A stretch of 64,000 nucleotides of DNA, taken from NCBI GenBank assembly GCA_040753795.1, contig JBFMDX010000009.1:1-64000 (forward strand), in the 5' to 3' direction. A model generated the notes under the pieces. That model was given only the letters and a program-made list of their open reading frames with translations. It ran no database searches and was not told the DNA's origin. The position numbers and the translations under genes were made by a program. This DNA is from Thermodesulfobacteriota bacterium (GTDB lineage: Bacteria; Desulfobacterota; Desulfobacteria; Desulfobacterales; Desulfosudaceae). Within the stretch, counting starts at the first letter, position 1, and each line of letters opens with the position of its first letter. Below, piece after piece: positions 53,198 through 61,944 of this stretch.

Positions 53198-53620
53198 TTA
53201 CTGGCCCATGGAGCGCATGACCGACGTCAGGCGGGCCTGGGCCTCCTGCACTTCCTTGCTTTCCATATAAGCCATGATTTTCATGAAGGCCTCTCCGAAC
53301 TTGCGGCCGACCTCCTCCATCTCCTTCTCGGTGGCTTTTATTTCTTCCGGCAGGTTTTCCGGGTTCTGCAGTTCCGGGTATTTGTCACGCATCGCCTTCA
53401 TTTGCGGCACCAGCTTTTCCATGCCGTCGGCCAACCGGTTGACGGCCCCGGCGGCGTCCGCGGCGCTGCCCGCGCCGGCCATATCATCCACGTAAGTCTG
53501 CATCAGTTTGACAAACTCCCGGTTGACTTTTATGACGTCCGCGTACTTGCCGCCGCATCCGACCGCCAAAATCATCAGGACCACCCCGATAACCGCCGTC
53601 ATCATCATTTTTTTCATCAT
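53198..53620 (-). CDS. Small helical lipoprotein
   Basis: A 140-residue lipoprotein. The signal peptide starts MMKKMMMTAVIG and ends in the lipobox LAVGC (Cys22). The mature part is highly helical and charged (NREFVKLMQTYVDDMAGAG, then EEIKATEKEMEEVGRKFGEAF) and may form a coiled coil. No family is recognised. GGGGGA lies four to seven bases before the start. It lies between two converging genes and 48 bases from the acyl-CoA dehydrogenase operon stop side, so it has its own transcription or reads from the upstream operon. Confidence 0.75.
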   Translation of the reverse strand: MMKKMMMTAVIGVVLMILAVGCGGKYADVIKVNREFVKLMQTYVDDMAGAGSAADAAGAVNRLADGMEKLVPQMKAMRDKYPELQNPENLPEEIKATEKEMEEVGRKFGEAFMKIMAYMESKEVQEAQARLTSVMRSMGQ

Positions 53621-53667
53621 TTTCCCCCGTGTCGTGAGTTCAGAGACATTCTTGGTTATTAGATCCT

Positions 53668-54813
53668 TCACAGACCGTCGGCAATATGGCGCACCAGCAG
53701 ATAGGGATTGGTTTCCCCCAGCACCTGCAGCACTTTGACGTCCCGCATGCCTTTTTCCAGGCCATACTCGTGCATGTAGCCGTACCCGCCGTGAATCTGA
53801 ATAGCGTCCATCAGGACATCCAGGGCCGCGTCGGTGCAGAAGGCCTTGACCAGCGAGGCGTCCGGCGAGAGAAATAACGGCCGCCATCTTTCAGTGTCCA
53901 GCAGATCCAGGTATCCGGCCGTTCCCATGTTCAGCTTCAGGCTCATGTCGCCCAGCAGGCGCTGAATCTCCTGATGCTGGATGATCATTTTTTTAAACTG
54001 GTAGCGCTGGCCGGCATAGACTTTGGCCTTGTGCAAAGCCGACCGGGCGCAGCCCATGGCCATGGCCGCGGCAAAAGCGTAAAAGGCCTTGGCGGCGGCC
54101 TTCATCATTTTTCCGGCCGCGTCCCCCGCCGCCAGAACGGCCTGGTCCTCAACCGGGACGTCATCAAGCGCCAGAGCGGCAAAGGTGTTCATCTTCAGGC
54201 CCGGCAGATGCAGCGGCTCGCCCGTGGACACGCCGGCCGCGGACGGATCGATCCGGACAGCCACCGGATCGCCGGGGTTGCCGTTCCTGCCGGCAAAGAC
54301 AATGACCGTTTTCGCCAGGCCCGCGTTTCCCATGGGCCTGCCGCTGCCGTTGATCACCCGACGGCCGTTTTTCTCCGTCACGGCAAAAGGCATGTCTTCC
54401 GGGTCCGACGGCAGGCAGAGGGCCGCCACTGGAATGGGGTCGTCTGTGGCGCCGGCCGGAGATGGAAAAAAGTTCCCGGATCCGGCCGCCATGGCCGCGG
54501 CGCAGGCGGCATAATGAAAGGCGAAAATGGAAGCAAACCCGGCGCATTCCATGGCCAGCCGGTCCAGGACCATGGCGCCGGTCAGCGGATTCATGCCGGC
54601 CCCGCCGCGGGACTCGGACACCAGCAGGCCGGGCAGATCCAGTTCGAGGGATTTGCGCCACAGCCCCCGGGCGACCTCCGGGTCCGGCGAAAGATCGGCG
54701 TCCAGAACGCAGGGCCGCAGTTCTTTTCTGGCGAACCGGTCGCACTCGCTGATAATTTCCGCGTAAACACTCCCCGCCCCGGGCGGTTTTTCGCTGTCGG
54801 TTGTCCGCGTCAT
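53668..54813 (-). CDS. Acyl-CoA dehydrogenase family protein, probable non-catalytic partner subunit
   Basis: A 381-residue protein with the acyl-CoA dehydrogenase fold (LLVSESRGGAGMNPLTGAMVLD in the N-terminal domain, IQIHGGYGYMHEYGLEKGMRDVK at the C-terminus). The canonical catalytic Glu position (E in IYEG of the partner) is Gly366 here (VLGETNPYL, Glu one place later), and the alternative Glu position used by isovaleryl-CoA dehydrogenase is also non-acidic (AKAFYAF). The TEPxAGTD flavin motif is missing. Its start overlaps the stop of the 478-residue acyl-CoA dehydrogenase by four bases. Together they resemble alpha2beta2 acyl-CoA dehydrogenases, in which one subunit lost catalysis. Confidence 0.88.
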   Translation of the reverse strand: MTRTTDSEKPPGAGSVYAEIISECDRFARKELRPCVLDADLSPDPEVARGLWRKSLELDLPGLLVSESRGGAGMNPLTGAMVLDRLAMECAGFASIFAFHYAACAAAMAAGSGNFFPSPAGATDDPIPVAALCLPSDPEDMPFAVTEKNGRRVINGSGRPMGNAGLAKTVIVFAGRNGNPGDPVAVRIDPSAAGVSTGEPLHLPGLKMNTFAALALDDVPVEDQAVLAAGDAAGKMMKAAAKAFYAFAAAMAMGCARSALHKAKVYAGQRYQFKKMIIQHQEIQRLLGDMSLKLNMGTAGYLDLLDTERWRPLFLSPDASLVKAFCTDAALDVLMDAIQIHGGYGYMHEYGLEKGMRDVKVLQVLGETNPYLLVRHIADGL

Positions 54814-56246
54814 AAAAACCGGCCAATTTCAAAGTTAAACAGGTCAATGCGGTTGGCCTGATTGCTGCCCTCATAGATCTGGGTAATCTTGGCATCCCGG
54901 AAGCACTTTTCCAGGCCGCAGCGGTGATCCATGCCCTCGAGCCCCACTATATCCAGCATCCGGGAGGCGGTCTTAACGGCCAGGTCGGTTCCCGTCACCT
55001 TGACCGCCGATCCGTGGGCGACAAACGCTTCCACCGTTTCGTCGCTGACCAGCCGGTTTTTAAGATAAGTCCCGGCCCGATCCAGAAAGGGCGTTCCGGC
55101 CAGGGCGGCCACCGGCTCGGAGAGCAGCAGACGCCCGGGAAGCAGGTTCAGAGACAGCTTGACCGGCGGGGCTTCAAACAACTGCCAGGCATGCCGGGTA
55201 TCCAGGGCCACGGCGAAATTATAACAGGCGTTTCTGGCCGCGGCGATGTCCTTGAGCGTGTCGGCGATGATGAATTGCACCCACTCCTCGTCGATCAGGC
55301 GATGGCCGCGGACCTTTTTTCCGGCAGCGTAGGCCAGGCAGCGCTCCAGGGCGCCCCGGGCCAGGCCCACCCCGGCCATACCGATGTATCCCCGGGTGAT
55401 GGAAAGGATTTCCCGGGTGTGGCGCAGCCCGCGGCCGGGCGGCTCCCACATGTTTTCTTCCGGCACGAAAATATCATTGAAAAACAATTCCGCGGTCTGG
55501 CTGGCCTTCTGCCCGCACTTTCGTTCCACCCGGCCCACGGAAAAACCCTTGGCATCGGCGGGGATCAGGAAGGTGGCCATGGTGTCGCGGGGAGCGGCGG
55601 GATCGACGGGAATATTGGCCAGCACGAAATGGGCCAGGCTGCCGTTGGTGATAAAGCACTTGGTGCCGTTGATGACGTAGCCGCCGGCCACCTTGCGCGC
55701 GGAAGTGGACGGCCGCATGGCCGCCATGGCCTCGCCTTCCTCCATGTCGGTGCCGGCGGAGGGCTCGGTAATGGCCCAGGACCAGAACAGGGGCTCTCCC
55801 TTTTTCTGGGCGTTCACCATCCGGCGGATGATCTTCAGAATGGTGCCGGTCCGGCACTCCACCATGGCGCCCAGCAGGCCGAAGGTGTTAAAGGCGATGT
55901 TGCTGGCCGAAGCCAGGCAGGCGCAGGACAGCTCCTCGACCATGACGGCATTGGCCAGGGCATGCCAGCCCAGACCGCCCAGCCGCTCGGGAATCGCGGC
56001 AATGGTCAGCTTCAAATCATTGGCCTTGCGCCAGAGGTCCCAGTCAAAAAAGCTCGGATCTTCGGCGCATTTCCGGTCCGTCGGCAATACAACCGGCAGC
56101 ATCTCCTGCCGGGCGAAACGGCGGGCCACGGCCTGGGCCTGCTCGGCCTTGGCGATATAGGCCGGACAATGTTTCTTCAGCCGACCGAGGGCCGGAACCG
56201 ATTTTAAGAGATCCGTCCCGATCCCGTCAGAGAACAGCGTCGTCAT
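54810..56246 (-). CDS. Acyl-CoA dehydrogenase, catalytic subunit
   Basis: A 478-residue acyl-CoA dehydrogenase with a long N-terminal helical region. The flavin/substrate motif WAITEPSAGTDMEE and the catalytic Glu459 (RDAKITQIYEGSNQANR) are intact. It oxidises an acyl-CoA and would pass electrons to electron-transfer flavoprotein. The gene is translationally coupled on both sides: TAATG with the upstream MopE/DUF1566 gene and a four-base overlap with the downstream partner. Substrate unknown; the pairing suggests an unusual or bulky acyl-CoA. Confidence 0.93.
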   Translation of the reverse strand: MTTLFSDGIGTDLLKSVPALGRLKKHCPAYIAKAEQAQAVARRFARQEMLPVVLPTDRKCAEDPSFFDWDLWRKANDLKLTIAAIPERLGGLGWHALANAVMVEELSCACLASASNIAFNTFGLLGAMVECRTGTILKIIRRMVNAQKKGEPLFWSWAITEPSAGTDMEEGEAMAAMRPSTSARKVAGGYVINGTKCFITNGSLAHFVLANIPVDPAAPRDTMATFLIPADAKGFSVGRVERKCGQKASQTAELFFNDIFVPEENMWEPPGRGLRHTREILSITRGYIGMAGVGLARGALERCLAYAAGKKVRGHRLIDEEWVQFIIADTLKDIAAARNACYNFAVALDTRHAWQLFEAPPVKLSLNLLPGRLLLSEPVAALAGTPFLDRAGTYLKNRLVSDETVEAFVAHGSAVKVTGTDLAVKTASRMLDIVGLEGMDHRCGLEKCFRDAKITQIYEGSNQANRIDLFNFEIGRFL

Positions 56247-57601
56247 TACTCCCCGCCACGGACCGGACGGACATAAAACTCACTCGACTTGGAGTATTCA
56301 AACAGGTCGCCGCTTTCCCCGAAGTAGGTGCTGTTTCCATAGGCGAAGTCAATCTTCCAGGCGCATCCCGGAAGCTGACTGGCCGAGGTAGACGTCCAGT
56401 ATCCGGAAGCCACCGTATCCGGGAAATAGCCGGTGTCAATAGCCGGGTTCTGCCTGCTCAAATCCACGATGGTGGCCAGTTCCTTGATGGTCGGCAGCCG
56501 CCAGTCATCGTGTCCGGCATAGACCAGACTTTCGCACCAGGCCAGGGCTTCCTGCCAGTTCAACTGATCCCGGTCGTCAATCATACCGTCGTTGTTCACA
56601 TCGGCGGTCCGCTGCAGCCACACCAGGCCGGTGTTATCGTCCGTAACCGTGCCGTTGCTGTTGCTGGCCAGGTTGTCCCATGCCCCGGACTGCCGTCCGC
56701 GCACCGCGATCGCGCTCCACTGATCACCTTTATTGGTAGCATCATCGACACCGTTATAAAAATAAAGGCGCCAGGCAAAATTCGTGTCAAAGGCCGCCGG
56801 CGAAGCCGTCCAGTGCCGGGACGACATGTCGGCCATGATCAGCGGAAAATAATAGCTGTCAACGCTGGGAATAAAATCACCGTAATTGACAATAGAACGG
56901 AGTTCCTCCAGGGTGGGCAGCCGCCAGTCCGTGTAACCGCCGAAACCGTCGGCATTCAACTGGGCGATAAAGACATCCTCGGCATCATGCCAGGTATACG
57001 CGTTGTCCTTGTCATGAATGCCGCCGTCATTGGTTTTGGTCTCCCAGATCAGCCCGGTGACGTTGTCCCTGACCATGGACCAGGAGGTGGCCCGGGAAGA
57101 CAGGACGTTGCCGCCGGCGTCGAGCTTGGTATAGGAAGGTTCGTTGATATCGTAGCAGGCATCCTGACCGTAAAACTCGTCTCCTTCGTACGGGCAGCGG
57201 TTGTAGGCATTGCCGGACAGATCATAGCAGGTGGTCTGACCGGTGTCGGGAACCCACGGCCCGCCGGTGGAACAACCTTCGTCGATCTGGCCGTTGCAAT
57301 CATTATCCCTGGCGTCACCACAGACTTCCGTCGCGCCGGGATGAACGGCCGCGTCCGCGTCATCGCAGTCCGTGTCATCGGTCACATACCCCTGGGGCCG
57401 GGAGGCGCTTTCCGTGGTGACATCCGGATCGCCGTATCCATCCCCGTCGCTGTCAAGATAATACGTATTTAACTGATTATTGTTGTTGTGAGACGAGCCA
57501 CCGCCGCCTCCGGTGCCGATGATGGAAACCAGTCCGAGCACAATGACTGACAGCAGCCCGGCAAAACGAAGCGCGTTAAAAAGTTTCTGGGGATGTTTCA
57601 T
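56246..57601 (-). CDS. MopE-like metal-binding and DUF1566 domain surface protein
   Basis: A 451-residue exported protein. The N-terminus has the hydrophobic segment ending GLVSIIGTGGGGG, a recurrent deltaproteobacterial export signature without lipobox Cys. Residues about 45-110 form a MopE-type metal-binding repeat (YYLDSDGDGYGDPD, then DDTDCDDADAAVHPGATEVCG and DNDCNGQIDEGC). Two DUF1566 (Lcl-type) domains follow with GLIWETKTNDGG and WRLPTLEELRSIVNYG, then GLVWLQRTAD and WRLPTIKELATIVDLS. The tail EFYVRPVRGGE is typical of the family. Its stop overlaps the start of the acyl-CoA dehydrogenase gene (TAATG). It is probably a surface protein; its link to the dehydrogenases is unexplained. Confidence 0.85.
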   Translation of the reverse strand: MKHPQKLFNALRFAGLLSVIVLGLVSIIGTGGGGGSSHNNNNQLNTYYLDSDGDGYGDPDVTTESASRPQGYVTDDTDCDDADAAVHPGATEVCGDARDNDCNGQIDEGCSTGGPWVPDTGQTTCYDLSGNAYNRCPYEGDEFYGQDACYDINEPSYTKLDAGGNVLSSRATSWSMVRDNVTGLIWETKTNDGGIHDKDNAYTWHDAEDVFIAQLNADGFGGYTDWRLPTLEELRSIVNYGDFIPSVDSYYFPLIMADMSSRHWTASPAAFDTNFAWRLYFYNGVDDATNKGDQWSAIAVRGRQSGAWDNLASNSNGTVTDDNTGLVWLQRTADVNNDGMIDDRDQLNWQEALAWCESLVYAGHDDWRLPTIKELATIVDLSRQNPAIDTGYFPDTVASGYWTSTSASQLPGCAWKIDFAYGNSTYFGESGDLFEYSKSSEFYVRPVRGGE

Positions 57602-57630
57602 GGCGTGCTCCTTATTCTGTATTTACCGAT

Positions 57631-57668
57631 AAAAAAGCCGGACTCTCTTTGCTCCAGAGAAATCCGGC
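57631..57668 (-). terminator. Terminator-like hairpin in the leader of the MopE/DUF1566 gene
   Basis: Read on the minus strand, TCCGGC-type arms (GCCGGA at 57637-57642 with TCCGGC at 57663-57668) extended by CTCTCT/AGAGA enclose a seven-base loop (57649-57655) and are followed by six T residues (57636-57631). It lies about 170 bases downstream of htpX and 30 bases before the MopE/DUF1566 start codon. It may end the htpX transcript or act as an attenuator for the operon. Confidence 0.7.
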
Positions 57669-57839
57669 GAAAACCGATTCTTTTCTGACAGATCGACAGC
57701 CTTTTCATCTAAAGACCCGTCTCTTGTCATCCTCCGCTTACGCGGGCTCTGACCTTATGTGTAATGGTTTGTTTTGCTGTGGAAATTATCCTTTTTTAAT
57801 CATACTTTTGATCACAAGTCAATGGTTTCCGTAAGATGA

Positions 57840-58766
57840 TCAGGAGAGGTTGTCCCAGAAGGCCTTACCCTTCTCATAATTCACGCCCCCGCCGCTGTCG
57901 TTTCGGCCGGAAGGCCGACCGGTCGGGGAGGCTCCCCGCAGGCGGGCGATCCGGTCCTCCAGTGGCGGATGCGTAGAAAAAAGGCTGAGCAGGCTGCCGC
58001 CGGAGAGGGGGTTGACGATGAACATGTGGGCCGTGGAGGGATTGGCGTTCATGGGCAGACGGCCGGAATAGGATCCGATCTTGGCCAGGGCGCTGGCCAG
58101 GCCGGTGCTGCTGCCCGCGAACGAGGCGCCGGAAGCATCGGCCAGATACTCCCGGGAGCGGGAGATGGCGGTTTGAATCAGGACCGCCGCCAGCGGCGCC
58201 AGAAAAGACATGATGATCAAGCCCAGGCCGCTCATGCCGCCCTCCTCGTCGTCCCGCCCGCCGCCGAATATCGCCGACCACCGGGCCATGTTGGCGATCA
58301 TCATGATGGCGCCGGCCATGGTGGCGGCAATGGAGCCGATGAGGATGTCGCGGTTTTTGACGTGGGCCAGTTCATGGGCCAGAACGCCGGCCAGTTCGTC
58401 CCGGTTCATCAGCCGCAGCAGTCCTTCGGTAACCGCCACCACCGCGTGCTCCGGGTTCCTTCCCGTGGCAAATGCGTTGGGTGAATCCTGGGGAATAATA
58501 TAGACTTTCGGCATGGGCAGACCGGCCTGACGGGCCAGTCCTTCCACAATCCCGTAAATCTCAGGCGCGTCGGTGACCGTGACTTCCCGGGCATTGTACA
58601 TGCGCAGGACGATTTTATCCGAATACCAGTAACTGATAAAATTCATGCCCGCCGCGAACACGAACGCGATCATCATGCCCTGGCGTCCGCCCAGAAGCTG
58701 ACCGATCACCATGATCAGCACCGTCATCAGCGCCAGCAACAGGGTGGTTCGAATCTGATTACCCAT
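57840..58766 (-). CDS. htpX: HtpX-type M48 metalloprotease
   Basis: A 308-residue inner-membrane zinc protease of quality control. Four hydrophobic segments (two at about 5-45, two at about 145-205) and the active site His131-Glu132-Leu-Ala-His135 ([10 protein letters not shown]) match HtpX, which degrades misfolded membrane proteins facing the cytoplasm. [21 protein letters not shown] precedes the site, as in the family. The C-terminal tail is Gly/Ser-rich. It is divergent from a WHy-domain lipoprotein gene. Confidence 0.95.
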   Translation of the reverse strand: MGNQIRTTLLLALMTVLIMVIGQLLGGRQGMMIAFVFAAGMNFISYWYSDKIVLRMYNAREVTVTDAPEIYGIVEGLARQAGLPMPKVYIIPQDSPNAFATGRNPEHAVVAVTEGLLRLMNRDELAGVLAHELAHVKNRDILIGSIAATMAGAIMMIANMARWSAIFGGGRDDEEGGMSGLGLIIMSFLAPLAAVLIQTAISRSREYLADASGASFAGSSTGLASALAKIGSYSGRLPMNANPSTAHMFIVNPLSGGSLLSLFSTHPPLEDRIARLRGASPTGRPSGRNDSGGGVNYEKGKAFWDNLS

Positions 58767-58902
58767 GTTTTCAATTCCTTATTTAAAGTTCCGCCGCCAC
58801 ACGCACCAGCTTTTTTTTAAAATATAAGAAGGCTTATGATAACTGGCAAGATTCAGCAAATATTTTTTGACAAATTCACCCCTTGAGGTGATGATCAATC
58901 TC

Positions 58903-59439
58903 ATGAATATCTCTTCACCATGCTTCCGAATAATCGCCGGCTTTATGGCCACCATGGTCCTCTGCCTTGCCGGCTGCGCCACCCTGTCCGGCATGAAGAC
59001 CCCGGAAATCAAACTGGCGGGGCTCCGGGCCGCGGAAATCAAAGGACTGGAGGCCGTCTTCGAGGTGGACCTGCGCGTTATCAACCCCAACAAAACGCCA
59101 CTGGACATCCAGGGCGTCGACTGCGAGCTGGCTTTCAACGGCCGTCACCTGGCCAGAGGCGTGGCCGGTCCGCAAACAGAGGTCCCGGCTTACGGCAGCG
59201 GCGTCGTCTCGGTCACGATCTATGCCTCCCTGCTGGACCTGTTCGGCGCGGCCCGGCGGATGGTGGAAAGCGCCAACAGCGACGCCCCGGACGAACGCTG
59301 GACCTATGCCGTCAAAGGCAGCCTGGACCTGGGCAATACCTGGTTTACCAGCATCCCCTTTGAGTCCGGCGGAGAAATCGATCCCAGAGAACTCATGGAC
59401 ACGCAATCTTCCAGAAAACCCGAAATAAAGCAGGAGTGA
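58903..59439 (+). CDS. LEA14-like WHy-domain lipoprotein
   Basis: A 178-residue lipoprotein with lipobox LAGC in the signal peptide (MNISSPCFRIIAGFMATMVLCLAGC in parts). The mature domain (KLAGLRAAEIKGLEAVFEVDLRVINPNKTPLDIQGVDCEL) is the beta-sandwich of LEA_2/WHy proteins, with the NPN motif typical of the family. GAGGTGAT at 58885-58892 fits the ATG at 58903; earlier starts at 58867 and 58891 lack spacing. It ends six bases before the esterase start and is probably co-transcribed with it. Confidence 0.83.
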   Translation: MNISSPCFRIIAGFMATMVLCLAGCATLSGMKTPEIKLAGLRAAEIKGLEAVFEVDLRVINPNKTPLDIQGVDCELAFNGRHLARGVAGPQTEVPAYGSGVVSVTIYASLLDLFGAARRMVESANSDAPDERWTYAVKGSLDLGNTWFTSIPFESGGEIDPRELMDTQSSRKPEIKQE

Positions 59440-59444
59440 AACCC

Positions 59445-60371
59445 ATGTTGAGCCGCAACGCGAAGATATTAAACTTTGTTCTCAAATACGGCCTCAAGCC
59501 GCCCCAGGCCATCATGCCCATGAATCCCGGCGTGATGATCGGCTTGAGAAAAATCGTGGATGCCGGCGTCCGGCTGATCGACCGGGTGCCCGGCCACGTC
59601 TCCATCGAAAAGACGGCAGCCGGCGGCGTTCCCGGAGAATGGGTCATCTGCGGCGACGCCGTTGACCGGAACAAGGTGATTCTTTATCTGCATGGCGGCG
59701 GTTATTTCTTCTGCTCCCCGGTCACCCACCGGCCCCTCACCTGGCGCCTTTCCCGGGAAACCGGAACCCGGGTGCTGAGCCTGGATTATCGCATGGTGCC
59801 GGAATACACCATGGCCGACTGCCGCGAAGACGCGGTCAGCGCCTACCGCTGGCTGATGGACCAGGGCATCGCGCCCGCCGACCTCTTTATCGGCGGAGAC
59901 TCGGCCGGCGGCGGATTGACGCTGCTGACTCTGCTGGCCCTTAAAGACAGGGGCATTCCCCTTCCCCGGGCCGCCTTCTGCCTTTCTCCGTTCGCGGATT
60001 TAAGCGGAACCAGCCCCACTTTCATTTCCAACGCCCGCAAAAGCGACATGTTTCATCCCAGACTTTTAAAGAAGACGGAGGCGTATCTGACCACCGGCCG
60101 GGACCCCTATGACCCGGACCTTTCCCCGGCCTTCGGGGACTATCAGGGCCTGCCGCCGCTGTTTATCCAGACGTCGGACGCGGAACTGCTGATGAACGAC
60201 TCCCTGCTGACAGCGGAAAGCGCGAAAAAAGCGGGCGTCGAAGTGGAATTGAAAATCTGGCACGATCTGCCCCATGTGTTCACCCTTTTTGCCGATTTCG
60301 TCCCGGAGAGCAAACAGGGCATAAAGGAGATCGCCGGCTTTATCCTCAGGCAGATGTCAGCGCCGGCATAA
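59445..60371 (+). CDS. HSL-family alpha/beta hydrolase (esterase)
   Basis: A 308-residue serine hydrolase of the hormone-sensitive lipase family. The oxyanion motif HGGG is at 83-86 (YLHGGGYFF), the nucleophile Ser153 is in GDSAGG, and the late catalytic Asp (TSDAELLMNDS) and His (LPHVFTLFADF) are visible. It should hydrolyse short- to medium-chain esters in the cytoplasm or at the membrane. The start at 59445 has CAGGAG upstream; an in-frame GTG at 59436 overlaps the lipoprotein stop. Confidence 0.92.
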   Translation: MLSRNAKILNFVLKYGLKPPQAIMPMNPGVMIGLRKIVDAGVRLIDRVPGHVSIEKTAAGGVPGEWVICGDAVDRNKVILYLHGGGYFFCSPVTHRPLTWRLSRETGTRVLSLDYRMVPEYTMADCREDAVSAYRWLMDQGIAPADLFIGGDSAGGGLTLLTLLALKDRGIPLPRAAFCLSPFADLSGTSPTFISNARKSDMFHPRLLKKTEAYLTTGRDPYDPDLSPAFGDYQGLPPLFIQTSDAELLMNDSLLTAESAKKAGVEVELKIWHDLPHVFTLFADFVPESKQGIKEIAGFILRQMSAPA

Positions 60372-60395
60372 AAATGTTATAAGATGCGAGCCGTG

Positions 60396-61562
60396 TCATG
60401 AAAAAATCCGCGGCATGTCCTTCCAGCCGAGGACCCGGCCGGAAGCCCGGTCATACCCCTTTGCCCCACCGTATATCAGAAAACAGTTGTCCGCCGTCAG
60501 GCCGGATATCCTGCTGAAAAAGTCCAGCCCTTTGAAAAAGTCGGAGGCCAGCGTTTCTCCGGACTTGATCTCAACCGCCCGGAACGTGTTCCCCTCCTCA
60601 ATCAGCAGGTCAATCTCATGCCCGGTGCTGTCCCGCCAGAAAAAGGCGTTTGATCGGGCGCCGGAATGAAACCGGTGCTTGACGTATTCCGCCACGACAA
60701 AGGTTTCAAATATGCTGCCTCTCAGATAGTGGGAACGAAGTTGATCGGGGGATTGGATATCCAGCAAAGAGCACAACAGCCCCGTGTCGAAAAAATAGAG
60801 CTTGGATTGTTTGACGACGCGCTTATTGAAATTCTTGTAATGAGGCTTGAGCAGAAAAACGATAAAACTGGCCTCCAGAATAGATATCCATGAACTGACC
60901 GTTTTATAATTGATGCCCAGTTCATCGCCCAGGCTGGAAAGATTCAGCAACTGGCCGGTCCGTCCCGCGCACAGCCTTACACATCGCTGAAACGCGGCCA
61001 GGTCGCCGATATTTTTGATGCTCCGGACATCCCGCTCGATGTAGGTCTGAATATAGGACGGATAGTAATCCGGCGCCGCCACCTGCCGGTCATAAAGAAC
61101 GGGATAGGTCCCGGCAAAAAGGAGATTGTCCACCTCGGATGTCAAAAGTCCGGCCTGATCCAGTTCCTTCAAGCCAAAAGGCATCAGGTGAAACACCGCC
61201 ACCCGGCCTGCCAGCGACTGGGAAATGTTTTCAAGCAGAAGAAAATTTTGCGAACCGGTCAGGATAAACCGGCCCATCTTTCCGGATTCATCCGCCACCA
61301 CCTGGAGATAGGAAAACAGTTCGGGCAGTTTCTGCGCTTCATCAATAACGACCCCTTTTTCAGCAAAGGCCTTCAGAAACCGGACAGGATCTTCTTGCGC
61401 GGCGGCACGGTCATTCAGGTTCTCAAGATTAACGTACGCGTATTGCGGAAACAGAGCCCGCGCCAGTGTTGTCTTTCCGGATTGCCGCGGCCCTGTCAGG
61501 GAAACCACCGGAAACTTTTTTGCCATGGATACGATTTTTTTGCCCAGAGCCCGATCTATCAT
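60396..61562 (-). CDS. AAA-type ATPase with DUF4143 domain
   Basis: A 388-residue protein. The N-terminal AAA_14-type ATPase has Walker A GPRQSGKTT (24-32), Walker B VVIDEAQKLPELF and sensor ILTGSQNFLL; the C-terminal DUF4143 domain contains a nuclease-like VVAEYVKHRF, FFWRDSTGHEIDLLIEEG and VEIKSGE, recalling the D-ExK of restriction-like folds. Such proteins are widespread, mobile, and of unknown role. A palindrome sits within its promoter. It has no partner genes on either side and its third-position base use looks lower in GC than its neighbours. Confidence 0.9.
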   Translation of the reverse strand: MIDRALGKKIVSMAKKFPVVSLTGPRQSGKTTLARALFPQYAYVNLENLNDRAAAQEDPVRFLKAFAEKGVVIDEAQKLPELFSYLQVVADESGKMGRFILTGSQNFLLLENISQSLAGRVAVFHLMPFGLKELDQAGLLTSEVDNLLFAGTYPVLYDRQVAAPDYYPSYIQTYIERDVRSIKNIGDLAAFQRCVRLCAGRTGQLLNLSSLGDELGINYKTVSSWISILEASFIVFLLKPHYKNFNKRVVKQSKLYFFDTGLLCSLLDIQSPDQLRSHYLRGSIFETFVVAEYVKHRFHSGARSNAFFWRDSTGHEIDLLIEEGNTFRAVEIKSGETLASDFFKGLDFFSRISGLTADNCFLIYGGAKGYDRASGRVLGWKDMPRIFS

Positions 61563-61588
61563 TTTTTCTCCCCGGATAAATATGGACC

Positions 61589-61630
61589 AGGATATATTTA
61601 CAAATTAGGAATGTCAATCCTAATTTGTAA
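61589..61630 (-). promoter_or_regulatory. Promoter with embedded 13-base palindrome upstream of the AAA/DUF4143 gene
   Basis: On the minus strand TTGACA (61617-61612) is followed by exactly 17 bases and TATCCT (61594-61589). A perfect inverted repeat, TTACAAATTAGGA (61598-61610) and TCCTAATTTGTAA (61618-61630), has the -35 box as its seven-base centre and covers the spacer, so a bound protein would block the promoter. The start codon is 27 bases beyond the -10. Autoregulation by the ATPase or a dedicated repressor is a natural inference. Confidence 0.8.
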
Positions 61631-61944
61631 TAATTGCGGGTTGGGAGCGGTGGCCCCCGATCACTGAGCGGGCCGCATCAAACCATACCGCACCATGTCA
61701 TCTTCCGGCACGGTTTTTCGGAGCGTCCACCCCCTTCTGGATTTTTGAATCGGTTTCCGGTATGGTAAAAATTCCCTAATCCGATTTTCACAATTTTTTT
61801 TCTCGTATCTGGATTCCGGGTCGGGGGCCGGAATGACGGGCAAGAAAACATGGCCCCGGAAAAAGGATAAGCTTAATAAAACATCATGAATAATGATAGA
61901 GAATCAACAGACGGGATAAAATCTTCTAAATCGTAAGGAAGACC
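61631..61944. other. Intergenic stretch without a gene
   Basis: No open frame here has a convincing start and composition. It holds ACCATACCG (61682-61690) and its complement CGGTATGGT (61758-61766), a T-rich tract near 61790-61800, and ATTCCGG (61813-61819) with CCGGAAT (61828-61834) inside GGATTCCGG...GGAATGACGGG, the style of a dispersed palindromic repeat in Proteobacteria. The ribosome site AAGGAAG for the next gene lies at the right end. These look like decayed repeats rather than genes. Confidence 0.5.

Noticed and set aside
54924-56207. A 427-codon plus-strand open frame over the 478-residue acyl-CoA dehydrogenase
   Set aside because: The minus-strand protein has clear catalytic motifs; the plus-strand frame is low-complexity and without family features.
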